Positions 29,564 to 42,932 of a DNA stretch of 64,000 nt are shown one piece after another (within the stretch, counting starts at the first letter, position 1; every line of letters starts with the position of its first letter). This stretch comes from Ulva prolifera. Lineage: Eukaryota > Chlorophyta > Ulvophyceae > Ulvales > Ulvaceae. The stretch is from contig CM041201.1 in assembly GCA_023078555.1 (NCBI GenBank), positions 5,029,713 to 5,093,712 of the forward strand, read 5' to 3'. The position numbers were made by a program, and so were the translations under genes. The notes beneath the pieces are model-generated. The model saw only the letters and a program-made list of their open reading frames with translations, had not been told where the DNA came from and did no database searches.

Positions 29564-30728
29564 ACTGCGCGAGTTTCTTTTGTCCTTGCTCTGTTGTGCT
29601 TCTTGCGTGCGAGGTTGTGAATTGATGCTCAATGTGATCACGGCTGGGTGGACCGCAATGTATTCTACAGTGAGCAACAAAGGCATGAAACGATTGCTCG
29701 CTTACATGACGTTCATTAGCTGGTGTCGAATGGCAGGCTCACGCCGCAGCCTTCATTGAGACGTAGTCCTATAAAGGCTCAATTTCCAAGCACGGACTTC
29801 AATGCAGTGTGCTAAGATATATCACTCATGTGCAGGATGCTGGAGGCGATAGCGCATTCCAGTTGCAGTGTATGTTACAGGCGCTCATGCAGACGCTGCC
29901 ACAGTAGGAGTGGGCTTGTAGCAAAGAAGCTAGGGTGGGCGCCTGTGTCATGGCTAGGCTCCACCGATAGACACACAGCAGTTAGCCATGGAGTTTTCAG
30001 ACTCGTGCGTGTGCTGCGTCCATGGTACTGCCGAGAATTGAACGATGCACGTTTAGCGGCGCTCCGCGGCGTACGTTTCCAAGCTGTGTACGTTCAGGAG
30101 TGCCGCAACCTGCTGCTTAAGTCCGGGTTGTACAACAGCTGGCAGCACAGTCCCAGATATTGGGCAGGTCTTCTTTCTGCATTCATGCTATTTGGCACGG
30201 GCAGCGTCAATGAGGTATGTGCGATGCCACAGCATATGTGCGTACGGAAGTCACGGTCACTTTCGTGAGGGTGTGGTGGGTACTTTGCTGCCTTTCGGAT
30301 GTTTAGTTGCAGGATATGCAAGTACGGTCTGCTTTTCATGATGTTCTTTGCTTGAGAATCTGCCATTGCAAGAGCCTGATGGCGACCAAGAGTGTGAAGT
30401 AGCGTCCGATTCAAAGTAGTAGTAGTAGAATAGCAGGCCATACAATGCGGCGTGCGCGCCCAGGTGCGGATTTTCAGCACGCACTGTGGTCTCAAGATGC
30501 AGATTATGGTGATTGTGGTGTCCATGCAAGTATAAGGCACATATACTGTGCCATGACTGGTAGTACTGATGGGGTGTGACTAACACCTTGTCGTCTTTTC
30601 TGGTTGACCAAGAAGCATTGTGTGTTGAGAGTCAATAGAATCCATCCCAAGATGGGCGGTACAGCTTTTTCTGTGATCATTTTGACAAAGATCTTGTGTA
30701 ATTGACTTGCGGTTGCAAACCGTGTAAG
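29564..30728. other. intergenic, possible 3' UTR
   Basis: It lies between the Mei2-like gene and the stop of the minus-strand LRR gene. A plus-strand open frame at about 30000-30210 (with RYWAGLLSAFMLFGTGSVNE) has a coding look, but no splice partner or homologue is recognised. A short ATC/GTA-type simple stretch (AGTAGTAGTAGA) is at about 30416-30428. Confidence 0.35.
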
Positions 30729-33700
30729 TCAGTGTCGTTTTACATGCCAGATGCGGGTTGATGATGATTGGACTGGAAGACCTACACAACTCAAGTGTGG
30801 GAAGTGCGTGCGCAGCTTAGTCTTAGATCCTTTGAGTCCATACACTGCTAGGGCCTCCAAGGACACCATGCGAACAACCAAAGATACCAGCTGCTCTAGT
30901 GTTACGCTTGTCCCCGAGATGTTGAGGTGCTTAAGTGAAGATAGACTTGCAAGGCTTGAAAAAGAACTGTTCGTCACTTGCCGATTCTGCATCCTTCAAT
31001 CATGATGTTTCCTCGCTTCACTGGAACACGAATGATGGGCTGCTCTGACAGCCCAGTCGATAGCAGCGCATCGCAGAAGATGGCTGAGTAATGCACATTG
31101 CACCATCAACATGGCTGACCCTGATGTGTCCAAGGTCCCATTCATCAAACTCTCATATTCAGCAGCAAAGGGCAACTGTGAACAACAGGTGATGAACACA
31201 CCTGGGCGATGGATAGGTATGTCAGAGACGTCAAGACTCGCAGTTCATGAACTCCTTGATCACACAGCACGCCACCAGCAGTCTCCAACCATTCCAATTG
31301 TGTCAGTCTTGCAATGTGAAATGCTCCTGTCTTGGTCAGCTGCATGAAAATTTAACTCTGTATAGTGACCCACATAAAGATGTTTCTGCCATCGGAGTTG
31401 GTATGTCACTGTGCTATGATTTCGCCCAGGTGGCGATAGCAGAGCGATCTAGACTTTATAGACGTTGCAGCACATCACAAATGTGGACACTTCATGCCCT
31501 TTTCTTTATAGCAACCCATAACTTTGATCAGACCTCCTAGCCAGTACATGCCCTTCACGTGCTCAGTCAGTGCCAAAATCGATGGACACGGCTAGAGGAG
31601 AAGCACTGCCATGCACATCGTGAAGCAATGGTGATCAGTGTGTGGCTTTCTATCATTTCAGCAAGGTGACTGCCATCAGCGGCAGTTTTGAACTAAGCAA
31701 ATCACCCCATACAGCCATTCTCACGGAAACACACAACAAAGCACAGCACTACGCATTTTCAGGTTCCGTGCAGATGAGGACCAGGCCTGAAATACATGGG
31801 CACATGCCAACTTTGATTTCAAACAGGGACAAAGCCTGGAGCGTGGCCACGTGTCAAACCTTGCAGCCGAACAAGTCCAGGGCGCGCATCCTTGTGAGCG
31901 ATGTGAGATGTACCAAGCCTGTGTCAGAAATTAAGCGCGAGTCCACGGATAAGAATGTGAGAGTTGTCAGCACAGTAAGCAGTGACACTCCTGGGTCTGT
32001 GATGTTGGTATAGGAAAGGTTCAAATGCTGCAGTCCACGGAGACTGTGCAAATGGTCCAGTCCAGAGTCGCCAAGCCTGCAACATTGCTCCCAAACATCA
32101 TGTCATCCAACATGTCCAGGCTTTCAAGATCCATCCATTTATAATCGACTGGTCAAGTGGGACAATCTTGACCATGTCCCATTGTGGAGCAATGCCAGCA
32201 TTGAGCTTCTAGTTGCAGTGCGGCCGGGTTTCTTGACGTGGACAGTCATTTGTTGTATTTGGGAAATGTGATCGGAGCGCACTTTGTGTCTGAAAGATTC
32301 AATCTCCGCAGAGCAGAGAAGGCAGAGATGTACCTCATGCCATTGTCCGTTATGTGTGTGGAGTCCAAGTCCAGGCATGTCAACCGCTGTAAGGGAGCCA
32401 ATGTCACAATCGTGTCATTTTGCATGTTTGTGAAGGCTGCGTCCAAATGCTCGAGGTTTGGCAGCAGAGCAAGCAGCCCCCATGCTTGAGAAGACAGCTG
32501 CAACAGAAAAGCAACTTCGTGGTTGGAACACTGCAATAGCTTGCCTCTCGGCCGCGAGAAATCCAGGTGCTTGCAAGCACATCACACTGCCGCTGTCGCT
32601 ACATGAACTTTCACCTGACAGCTCCTAAATGCACAAATGCAAGATTCGTACATTAGCCCAGCGCAAGCGCAACATCGTTAGAGAACTCAGACGTTGCAAC
32701 CACAGTGCTGGTGCTTGTAAAGGTGCAGCAGGTCCATCAAACTGATTTTCCAGCAAACGATCGCCTGCGAGTGGTATCCCATTGGCGCAATCATCAGAAT
32801 TGGCAGACTGCTGAGCTGCATCAACACCAGAAGCACCCCTAACACTGGCAGTGAAATTGGGTGACCTTCCACCGAGTTGGCACGTTGGTATGGCTACCCC
32901 TACATAGTTCCCAACGAAAGTGGCTGGTATCCGTAGCAGTGAAAAGGCTGACTGGATCTGCTCATCTACCATCTTTGTAGTGGACGGGACCCGAAAAAGC
33001 TTCATAAGCAGGGCCAAGGGAATATCAGTCGCAGCCGGGAATGTGTAGCCGCAAGCTCCAAGCCTGGATATATTGGGCAAGAGCAAGACGCTGGTAAAGA
33101 GCTCAACAGGCAGGCACGCATTGTCCATATACAGGGTGTTCAGCTTCTGCAGCCTGGGAATAGTCACCAACGCTCGGCGGGCTGACCCAGCAGAACTTTG
33201 GCACCAAGATAAGTCCAGATACGAGAGACTGGTGGCATTTTTAAGGGCGGAAATGATGTGGCATGGCGAAAGCAGACGCGACTGCGATACGGAAACATGC
33301 TCAAGGTTGCTGAGGCTCCGAAGCGACGGGATCGACTGCGAGAGGTTCTTGCAATCATTCAGCTCCAGCTTGGAAAGGTGAGGAAGGAAACACAGGGAGG
33401 CTAGACCATCACTGCTCACGCATGTTTTGGACAGGTTCAATGAGTGCAGCCGCGTGTTCTCAGCGATTATCCTCATTGCCCGGTCGTCAACCTGCACGCG
33501 ATTTTGTGGGCCATCAGGATCTCACGCAAGAATTTTCGGATCGCCATTCTTTACAACAACAGGCTTGCGGACGCAAGGAGCGCCCACACAGCTAGGTTCC
33601 GGTATTAGTGCGCAGTGAAACGTACTTCAGTACCACTCAGATCGATGATGGTAAGGCTTCCTCTGCTGAGTAGTTGAAAGACGCTGTGGTCGATGCCATC

Positions 33701-33988
33701 ATACTGTGGCAAGCATACGGACCACAGATACGTCCTCGCAAACATTGCAGCGACTTCACGATTTAGCTGTTTTCGACGAATCAGCGCGTTCAACAGCCGC
33801 TGAGCCGTATCACTGCCCATCTCTTCTTCGATGTCGACGGCGCGGAGTCGTTGATGATGATCCGCCAGTGTGTTGATGCACAGGTCCGCGAGCGACGAGG
33901 ATTGCGCCATCTGCCCGTGCGACAGAATCTTGGCACAACTCCTCAACAAATCATCTTTGCACACGCTTTTGGAACAATACAGGCCCAT
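30729..33988 (-). CDS. leucine-rich repeat protein, 700 aa
   Basis: Seven exons were joined by phase: 33626-33988, 32652-33491, 32283-32497, 31860-32076, 31202-31339, 31104-31175 and 30729-30986. They sum to 2103 nt, a closed frame of 700 aa. The N-terminal 120 residues are helical without a recognised domain (SLADLCINTLADHHQRLRAV); an F-box is not obvious. Most of the remainder is LRRs of the cysteine-poor, 24-26 residue type, such as LHSLNLSKTCVSSDGLASLC, LEHLDAAFTNMQNDTIVTLA, LQHLNLSYTNITDPGVSLLT and LKHLNISGTSVTLEQLVSLV. No transmembrane span or kinase is present, so it is probably intracellular and binds protein. It resembles the many internalin/GALA-like LRR proteins of green algae. Exon 6 borders are the least sure. 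Confidence 0.82.
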
Positions 33989-34357
33989 TGGGCGTGGATA
34001 CACCTATGTATCCTGAGATTCCGTCCTTATGACATGTTTCCGCCTGACTGACGCTGACCTACACGGCCTGCTGTAACATCAACACCAACTCGTATCGCGT
34101 GGGGTTGTAGGTACCGCAATTTGCTTAGGGCTTGCCATGACGGGTGTCACTTTGCAGCATGCGACAGGTCGGGTTGAAGCGATCATTGCATGCATGCTTA
34201 TTCCGTGCTGTCTTGGAGACGTGTGCAGAATTGTCGGAAACAGTTTGTGAAGCAGGACGACAGTGCTATACACATGTACACACATTCACATTAGCAGGTT
34301 GACACTTTGCTGCGACACAGGACGGCGGCCTCCAACGTGATGAATTCAAGCACACAT
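33989..34357. promoter_or_regulatory. spacer between two minus-strand genes
   Basis: The 369 bp carry the 3' UTR of the SCFD2-like gene and the promoter of the LRR gene. On the minus strand the SCFD2-like stop codon TAA is itself inside a TGTAA, but this is too near the stop to be its poly(A) signal. No other motif is clear. Confidence 0.4.
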
Positions 34358-37300
34358 TTACACCACTCTGATCAATGAGGATGCCAGGTCCTCTGCAGTG
34401 GTGAGGTGCGTTCCACCAAAAATAATGTCAGCGTGACCGGAACCTGCTTCAATAGCCTGTGAGACATTGGCGACTTCCTCCATTGTAATGCCGCCCAGAA
34501 CAAATATAATAATGCGAGAAAACTCACTCAGCCTTGGATCAGCACTGCCAAGACCCAAAGCCCCGAGACCATGCGATAGCATGCTTCCCACGGCACCCTT
34601 CATGTGTGTGACGCCCTCCAAGCGAGCATCTCGAAACTCCCCTTTTGCAGACCGCACCACTGCATCGACCATACCTGTAGCGGGTCCGGCAGCGCGAGCG
34701 CAGCGACACGCAATGCGCACGAGTGCCTGGGCAAAAGCCTTCGCTTCTGGACTGACCTCATGATGCTGGGGCGCAACAGTCTCAGCAACATGTGATCCCG
34801 CAGTGTCCTCACCCCAGGCCCCCCAGCCATTCCAACTATCATCACCATCAGCCCAGCTGCGCTCGGTCTGCATGGCAGCAGCCCCGGCCTGCATCTCTTG
34901 ATCGGTCATTTCACGATCCATGTCAGTCTGCCGCTCTCCCTGGACGCCCCCTTCCTCCTCCCACCCTGCAGCCCAGACACCAGTATCCCCCTCTTCATCT
35001 ACAATCTGCAGATCCGCCCCAGGTTCCCCTGCACCCCCCCCATCCCCTGCACCGGATCCCAGAACAGCAGCCTCGAGCTCAGCCTGTGTCCCAAGCGTTG
35101 CAGCGTCACTCCACCCATCCCCCCAACCTGCCTCCAGCAAGCTCTCCGCGGCGTCGTGCAGCTCACGGGTGCCCATCACATCCTCATCGATGACCTCTTG
35201 CAAGCGCTTTCGCGGCGACGCTGTGCGCTCAGGCACCCCACTTGCCCCCATGCCACCGACCTCCCGCCCCCCAGCCGAGCCCCCAGTGGATGCAATGCTC
35301 CACCCCAGCTCCTTCCCGACTTGCTTCAAGTCCACGGCCTGGACCGCCGCACCCCTGACAGCTGCTGCCAGGCTTCCCTGCCCCTGCCTAGTCTCGCCAA
35401 GGGCGGTGCTATCCAGTACAGGCTCGTCAGTGGGCAGCCCAGCAGCCACAGCATCTGTTCCCAGCGTCGACACGACACTCCAGTCGGGCCGCGACGCCTC
35501 CTCCGCCAGTCCGCGCACACTTGTCCCAGTGGCGTCGACGTAAGATGCCTCCGCATCATGCATGTGGACAGCCAGCGCACTCAGCCCATGTGCGCCTGTG
35601 TGATGTGTTGGCACATCGACAGAGCCGACATCAGTGCCCACAGCAGACCCAGGTGGGCTTCCCTCTGGTGATGCGCCAACCATGTCCCCGGGATCTGCTG
35701 ACACGGAGGCCGCATCCGGTCCGGCAGTCAGCATCGATGCGTCCTCTGTCAGCATATACATTTCAGCATGAGTGCCGAGAGTGGTAGCATCGCTCCAGCT
35801 GTCGCCCCAGCCACGATCTGCATGCTGCAGGCCACCCGACACCTCAGCCACCACCGTGGCATTCGGTACTGCCTGAGTCGGCCCATCTAGGAGGCCACCG
35901 CTGACTCCCAGCTCGTGATCTTCTGCAACCACGGCAAGTGTCGCAGCCTGTTTTGCATATGCGGCCGTGTCAGCATGTAAAGCCTCGCTACTTGAGTCAC
36001 CGGTGTCAGTCATGCCGAGGCCAGCAGGATCCTCAGGCGCTTCCGTAGCTGTGTCGCCCTGACCAGCCCATCCGGAATCTGCTGGATCGACGTCTCTGTC
36101 TACAGAGCATGATTGCTCAGACACATCTCCTGGTCCAGCAGGTCCTTCGGGCATCTCATGCACACCAGGTGCATGCATAGCCCCTTCATCAGTCTCCTCT
36201 TCTACAACTCCCGGCATCTGGCTAGTCTCAGCAGCCGGCAACATCGCATCGGCAGGGCCCCCAACCAGGCTTGCGGTTGACCCAACCTCCCTGGCAAGCT
36301 GCAGCGGCCGCTGTGGGGTAGATAGCCTTGAGCCCCAGCCCTCCCACTGTTCCGGCCCCCAACTTCCAGCCCGCCCTGCCTGTGCCAGTGTGGGTCGTTG
36401 TGTCTCACGTGGCGCACCATCAGCTGCTGGTGACATCACCACCGCTTCGACTTTCGATGCGATGCTTTCTAAGCCTTTCACAAACCATGCACCGGACCAG
36501 GAACTGCTGTCGTGGGCTGCAGCAGCACGGTCTGCCCAGGCACGATGAACTCCTTCAGCCCGGTCATCTTCTGAAGGCAGGCGTGCAGGGCGTTGTGGTG
36601 CGTCAGACTTCTTGCTCTCGTCCTTGTGCCCCGGATCGGTATGATACCTTTCTGAGGGCTCAAGGTTGTGTGGGCCCTGGTCAGCTTCCCTGAAGACTGC
36701 ATGTTCACCTGCCCAACCCTCGCCCTGCCAGCCACCATCAAGTTCACCCCAGCCATCGGCTTCGCTTCCCCAACCCTCATTGTGCCCGTGCCACTCGGCT
36801 TCAGAAGTCGCCACCTCATGTGCACCAGCGTCTGGAACACGAGCAGCTATGACATGCGCAGCAGAGCTGAGCTCAGCAACAGGCTCAGCATCAGGATCGT
36901 GAACATCAGATTCTCCTGCAACCATGTCATCCCCATCTGCCTTGGCCTCGGGCACCTGTGCATGTACTTCTGCTTGAAGCTTAACTGCTTCATGACCACA
37001 TGAAGCTACAGGCTGTGGCAGCTCTTCGGCATGAGCAACCGCTCCCATGCCCTGCACTGGGCCAGGCTCTGCATCAGGGACTTCCAGGTCACTGGCACCC
37101 ACCGACAGCTGCAAAGCTCCAGCTGTAACATCGTGGCAGTCCATGCCCCAGCCATCTTTTTCATCCCAGCCGCCATCATCACTCCACGCATCTGAGTGTG
37201 GAGCAACATCGGCCGCTTGACTGCAGCCTATGTCACTGCCTCCCTTCGCTTCTTCCCTGGGACCAGCCAGAATTGCATCTGCACCTTCTGGAAGTACATT

Positions 37301-40300
37301 CTCGTACCCACTTCCTGCATATTCTGCCCATGAATGTTCCTCGTGCATGCTGACTGTGATAAGAGGATACCCTTGCATGCCACACGCAGAAAATGCACAT
37401 GGATGTTGATTTGCAGATCTAGCAAAAAGATGTCATTGAAAGTGCTGATCACATGACTTGGTCGCATGCGGACAAATCAACATATACACCACAAGACATG
37501 CCGACAATGATCCAGGACTCATGAGGGCCGCACCTTCACAGCTGCCGGTATCAATAACTGTACCACTGGTCGGATGAACATCCTGCTCTCCCTTGTCCAG
37601 CAGTTCAGCCTCAGACGTGGCAGATAGGGGAGGCGCCTGCCTGTGCGCGTCGACTGCTTCTGCGACCGCAATCAGGGCCACTGTTGTGTGAATAGCAGCA
37701 CACTCAGACGGCCCCACTGAGGCATCTGCATGCGAAACGTCACCCGCGACATCTGCACCCGCGACATCTGAAGCGGGAGCAACAAACTCGGCGTTCTCCA
37801 TGGAGCAGGGTCCTCTTTGTGGTGGGGCATCGATCTCGCGCTCAGCATGAAGCTGCATCTCATGCCCAAGCAGCGTGTCTGCACTTGCATCTGGCTGGCA
37901 CCCAGGCGCATCGGTGGGCTGCACTTGTTGGACAGGCGATTCTACCGCATGTGCGGATTGCAGCTCAGCACCAGGCGATGATGGCCCAGCTTCCAGCTCC
38001 GAAGCAGAGGGCTTAGGGCTGGCAGCGGCAGAGGAACCGGCAGGCGCAGCAGGAGACCGAATGGTCGGCCCAGGCGATGGCGGGTCACATGCATCTGGTC
38101 TCCCGCTGACGTTGCCATCGTTTACAGATTGCATGCCAGCGCGCACCCTGCGCTTGACAACCTTCTTCACCACCTTCTTCACAATCTTCTTCTTCACGAC
38201 CTTCTTCGGCTGATCTGCAGACACCTGGGGAGCAGCTGGTGCACTGGATCCGCCTGCCTCTGTCTCCGCCAAAGCTGCGGTAGGCACTCGAGCCGGCATG
38301 TTGCTGCTGCTGCCTCCGTCTTCAGCACCTAAAGTGGTCTGCACAGTCGGCAGGGGGGCATCCATCCATCCATCGCCTTCCCCCCAGCCATCTGTCCCCC
38401 ACCCCACTGATGCATCTATGGCCCCCGCACCCTGTTCCGGCCTCGGATCTTCCCAGTCATTCCCCCACCCTCCACCCCACTCGGTCGCCTCGGCCACAGC
38501 CTGTCCAGCGCAGGTAAGCAAATCTGGTATAGATCCATTGCGAAATGACGGCTGATGAACAGGAACAAAATCGACAAGATCGTCCATGTCAGCATCACTG
38601 GAATGTATCGACATCGAATCGCAGTAGAGCATACGCGATGTGCATGCTGGACTCACTGCTTCTGCGACTGGGATCACAGGCATGCTGCTCGTTGCATTTG
38701 CTGGTGTAGCGGGAGGCTCCGCCACTGACTGACGCTGTTCAGCTCGTAGACTGTCTATATATGCCCGCGCAGAGCAATTTGCGGCAGCAGCCTCACGATC
38801 CACAGCCCTTGCAAGGACCTCATATATGCTTGCACCATACATGCTGAGGAAGGCATCTACGGGGTCCATGTGCCCAGTCCCCTGGTCTTGCCGGAATAAA
38901 GCCGCAAGGCCAATCACCAGAGCGCGCATGGAGACAAGAACGACGGAGCTTCGTGAGCGTGATTCATCCGCTGGCTTGCATGGTGCTTGAAGCATCTCAG
39001 CAAAAGCCCTTGTGAACGATGCAGCCTCTGAGGGGCAGCCTTCCAGCGCGGCCATGGGTTGCGATTCATACCGACCAGCATTCAATTGCGCCGCATCCTG
39101 ATTGTCCATGCACTGCCATGCCGCATGTGTAATCAGTGGGCTCCATTCTGTGATTGCGCCTGCAAGCAGACAATCGAAATATGAGGCTTGATTTGAGAAA
39201 CAATGATTAGCAAAAGGGTCAGGCCGCCTGAATGATACACTTCACTTTCTCAGAGCAGTCCACTGTGGCCCAGCATAAGCAGGTGACCAGAATGCCGTCA
39301 GAATACTTGTGTGATCTACATGCACCTGGCAGGCCTAGATTATGCAGCAAACCACAGCCTCCCCATTGGTGGGCCACCACAGCATGCTATAGTCTCACCT
39401 GAACGAAACCTGGAGGTGACGTCTGCAGCTGCTGCACACAGCTCCTGTTCACTGGTTACATTTGAAAGGACACCTTGCAGTGCCATCTCAGCTGCTGCAA
39501 AGCCATCGTTCCTGCCTGCTGCTGCTTGCCACCATGCTGTGGCGATTGGCCCAACTTTGGCACTGCTCACAGCTGGGCCTGGGGCATTTCCCGCGAGCCC
39601 GGCAACAGTGTGTGGCACCAGCAACGCTGTGGACAGATCCATCGCACGGTCGACGAGGACGATAGCAGCTGCAGGTGCAGACTTGCCAGAGATAGGCTGT
39701 GGCCATGATGAAAGCCCGTTCATCATCTGTGCGACTTTTCGTGCCACGGGACCTGCAGCAAATAGGGAAGGACGGATAGACAGGTTGGCCCTTAAGCCTG
39801 CAAGAGCATGGGCAAGGACTTCGAGCTCATGAGTGCTCCCATCGCCTCCGCTTCCATGATCTACTGTTGACAAAACCTACAAGACGCAAATGTCCAGTCT
39901 AATGCACAGACTGACCCGTGAAACACACGCATTTTCATTCATGAACAAGAGTGCAGCGGATAAAACGCGTACCTGCCGCACGTATGCGATGTCATTGGTC
40001 GTGGATGCAACAATGTCCCTCTCTATGGATTTGCATCCTGTGTCTGAAAGCAACAGCTGAAATCCGATGCCCCCAAAAGCTTTCGCATGCATGGGAAAAT
40101 ATTCCACGCTCAAGATATGCCGGGGGCAGCCCTGCGACGCCAACATGTCCTCCCATATTGAGAGAATATCTTCATATGCGTCAGCCTCGAGCGTTGTACT
40201 GGCAGAGCTCTCGTGTGCGTTTGAGCTGACTGTTGTGAGCACCGTCACCACGCACGCACATGGCAAAGCCTGCACATACAGAGCTGCTCTATAGCGGATA

Positions 40301-40892
40301 TGAATAGGTCAGGACTACACGTAACACTTCTGATCACTGATGATGTGTCTGAAGGCACTGAGGATTCCTATGTCGCGAAACATATGCCCGGAAATGCAGG
40401 GGACGATGTCATACCTTGACTACATCAAAGATCGAGTCCGATGCATCACTCAGCAGTGTATTGATTGCAAAACATACTTTCAGTGCCTCGCTGGGATCCA
40501 TTGTATTCGCTTCCGCCCGCAGCGCAACAGGAGGATCGTCCAAGCTGAATAGGCACGCTGCACCGAGATCTGCAAGCGATTTTCGACATTAGAGTGCAAC
40601 ACCCTGTGAATGTGAGCTTGTTGTGAACGCATTGGCCCACTTCAGAGGCGGCTTGTGCGTGTGCTCGCGACATCCCCACTGAGAGCGGGATGAATCGTTG
40701 CTTGGTAAAACTTTTGCATGGTCGCAACGCATGTATGTACACACCATAGATAGCTTGCACCCCCGGACAGCGAGCAACAGCATCAGCAAGATCTCTGTTG
40801 AGGAACAAAATGCCGTTCTGAAATTTGGACTGAACAGACGACCACACGGCCAGGGAGGATTCTGCAAGGAATGGTGAGACGTATTGCACCAT
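34358..40892 (-). CDS. SCFD2: Sec1/Munc18-family protein, SCFD2-like, with giant W-rich acidic insert
   Basis: ATG at 40892. Phase-matched exons are 40745-40892, 40415-40569, 39973-40269, 39399-39876, one from 39159 to about 37480, and one from about 37370 to the stop at 34358; total near 1900 aa against about 680 for human SCFD2. N-terminal domain: QSKFQNGILFLNRDLADAVA. Domain 2: SAPAAAIVLVDRAMDLSTAL, matching the VDRTLDL motif of SM proteins. C-terminus: FSRIIIFVLGGITMEEVANV, the GGxT strand of the family. Between them lie over 1200 residues (about 38740-34790) of low complexity: acidic, Ala/Gly-rich, with many GW, WGxGW and WSDAxTLGT motifs, and a Lys/Val-rich block at about 38150-38215. 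SM proteins clasp SNAREs in membrane fusion; SCFD2 is linked to Golgi-to-ER traffic. The single insert-bearing frame in two long exons argues against a fusion of separate genes. Confidence 0.82.
35090..35812 (-). repeat. WSDxxTLGT protein repeats in the SCFD2-like insert
   Basis: A motif of Trp-Ser, variable residues, then Thr-Leu-Gly-Thr is read on the minus strand at about 35772-35812 (GWGDSWSDATTLGT), 35450-35484 (WSVVSTLGTDA) and 35090-35131 (GWGDGWSDAATLGT). The copies are spaced unevenly by acidic Ala/Gly/Val-rich sequence. They look like diverged copies of one short linear motif. Confidence 0.6.
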
Positions 40893-41599
40893 GTTCTGAT
40901 CTATCGGATTATCTCTATCGGAGATAGAAACCCTCAGAAACCTGCATCGGCACTGGCCTGTATACTGCCTGAACCGGATAGGAAGAATCCGGCCTGACAC
41001 ATTCCTTTCAGCGAGCCGCGTGTTGGCAGATTATACATATAAGGTATGAACGTGTGGCGACTCAGTCCTGTGTGTTGGCGTTTCCTGATCAGTGGAATGA
41101 ACAGCACTTCGCCATAGTCGCGTGGCTACGCGGGGAGCGCAAGCGTCATGTGATATTCACAGCTTGACCGCTTACAACTCTGCGTTTGAACTGATCCCAG
41201 TGATATAAACTTTGCCACACGTACATCCTAAGTATCATCAGTCATCCACGTGTGCGATCGGTGCCGTATCTTGTTTGTGCTCCACTCTCCAAATCGTGCT
41301 TGCAAAGGTGACGAATTCTGGATGCGCCGCGCGGCTCAAGTCACAAGAATAGCCGGCTCGTGTAATAGCACACATTGCTATCTTGTGAACATTGCTATCG
41401 CGTGACGAAGCCCTTCTGCAGATGCCAGCACCGGCCGCTGCAATCGCAGCAGTCAATTCAACAGCTACCTCAACGCACACTGTAAGTCTTTGTGTTGCTA
41501 GCATATTCACAGCCAGCTGTGTGGTTTTGTTGATAGTCGCATGATGTGCGTTGTCCGGTGCCTGCTTGCCTTCTTCAATCAACTTGTGTCTGGCTGATG

Positions 41600-41704
41600 G
41601 TGGGTTGACCTGTTGGTGGACCTGTGGACCTGTGGACCTGGACCTGGACCTGTGGACCTGTTGGTTGACCTGTCGGTGGACCTGTTGGTGGGTTGACCTG
41701 TTGG
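41600..41704. repeat. minisatellite built on GACCTGTGG
   Basis: About 105 bp are made of GACCTG followed by TGG, TGT or TTGG variants, in irregular units of 6, 9, 12 and 15 bp. On the minus strand it can be read as a Gln/Val/His/Ser repeat within an open frame, but that frame has no other coding support. Confidence 0.75.
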
Positions 41705-42932
41705 CAGTGATGCGGCAGATGTGAAGTGCAAATGCCATTATATTTGAAGCCTCAGCCAGGGTTGATGTTGGTCTCGCACTAGACAGCTAGCAGCTCGCGA
41801 TGATTCAAAGCCATTGGCCCACTGACTTCTGGAGCCGGCGCAAGGAAGGAAATGAAGTTGCAGCTCCACCTTGAACACATGATGAACCACGCACCCTGTG
41901 ACTGACGTGCTCACTCTTGTAGCTACATGCTACGAGGGCTGGGAGATGATGTATCCATATTGAATTGTCAGCGATATTGAACTGAGGGGACTTTGGCCGC
42001 CCAGGCTTGGGATGCAGACGCCATGGCCACTTCTGAATCCATGCGAGTTTAACTGCAAAAGCATGAACAGTGGCATACAGTACACAACTTCAGAAGTTTC
42101 GATTGACTGTGTCGGTACCAAACTTGACTCAGGCCCACACCGCCTCATCATGACATGCCACCTAGCACGACAGCTCATTATGCTGCTGAGGTGCCACAGG
42201 CCGAATGGGGAGCACATGCCGAAGATCGGCACCACGTACCATGGCCTTGAGTATGCAAACCTTACAGCCTGCAGTGGTAGAGCACAGGCACGCACTTGCT
42301 GCTCCCCACTCTGGTCGGTGATCTAGACCCGTTCCACATACAATATCCACAGTGGATGGCGGCTAGGCCAATTTGCAATGGGCCTGAGCTGCCTACACTT
42401 CAGTGAGTTTACCTGAATGACACTGCTGCAGGGCCGCACGCTGATTCAGTTCTGCATCGCCACCAGTGATCATGCATGTGAAAACCGTCCCTGCAGCTGG
42501 TGCAGATGCATCCACATGCAACCAAGCTGTGGCTCATGAGTTCACATGAGCACGTTTTACCAGTGACTAGTAGTTTCCGAATGCTACAAAGAATTCCCAG
42601 AGAGGAGGTAGCACCTCAGAGACCGCACTGCAACACAGCAAAACCAAGCCACGCTGAAGCCCACCTAATGCAGAACGGTCGCAAGGCATTGCAGAAACTC
42701 AACACCAACCCCAAACAGAAAGTCCTGTGCCCTGCATGACCTTCCGTACACCCACCCCATGCTCCCACCCCATGTAAAACTTGCACACTCACTCACCCAT
42801 ACACCCCTCACCGCAGCCGAGGTCGCCAGCCCCGGTCAAACCTTCCCATGGAGTTGCTTGTTATAGGCAATTAATCATCAGAAAATGGCAACGCCTTTCA
42901 AATTTTCAGGCATTTTCAGGCAGGGGCAGGCG

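Noticed and set aside
34792-35671. Long plus-strand Pro/Ser-rich frames
   Set aside because: They are the antisense of the GC-rich, low-complexity SCFD2-like insert; Ala/Gly/Asp codons read backwards give Pro/Ser/Arg frames.
38148-38216. Lys/Val block in the SCFD2-like insert as a histone-like or nuclear protein
   Set aside because: It is one continuous frame with the Sec1-type domains and is too short to define a separate protein.
41238-41738. Protein-coding gene over the minisatellite
   Set aside because: The open frame comes from repeats in multiples of three; the flanks have no domain or splice signals that help.
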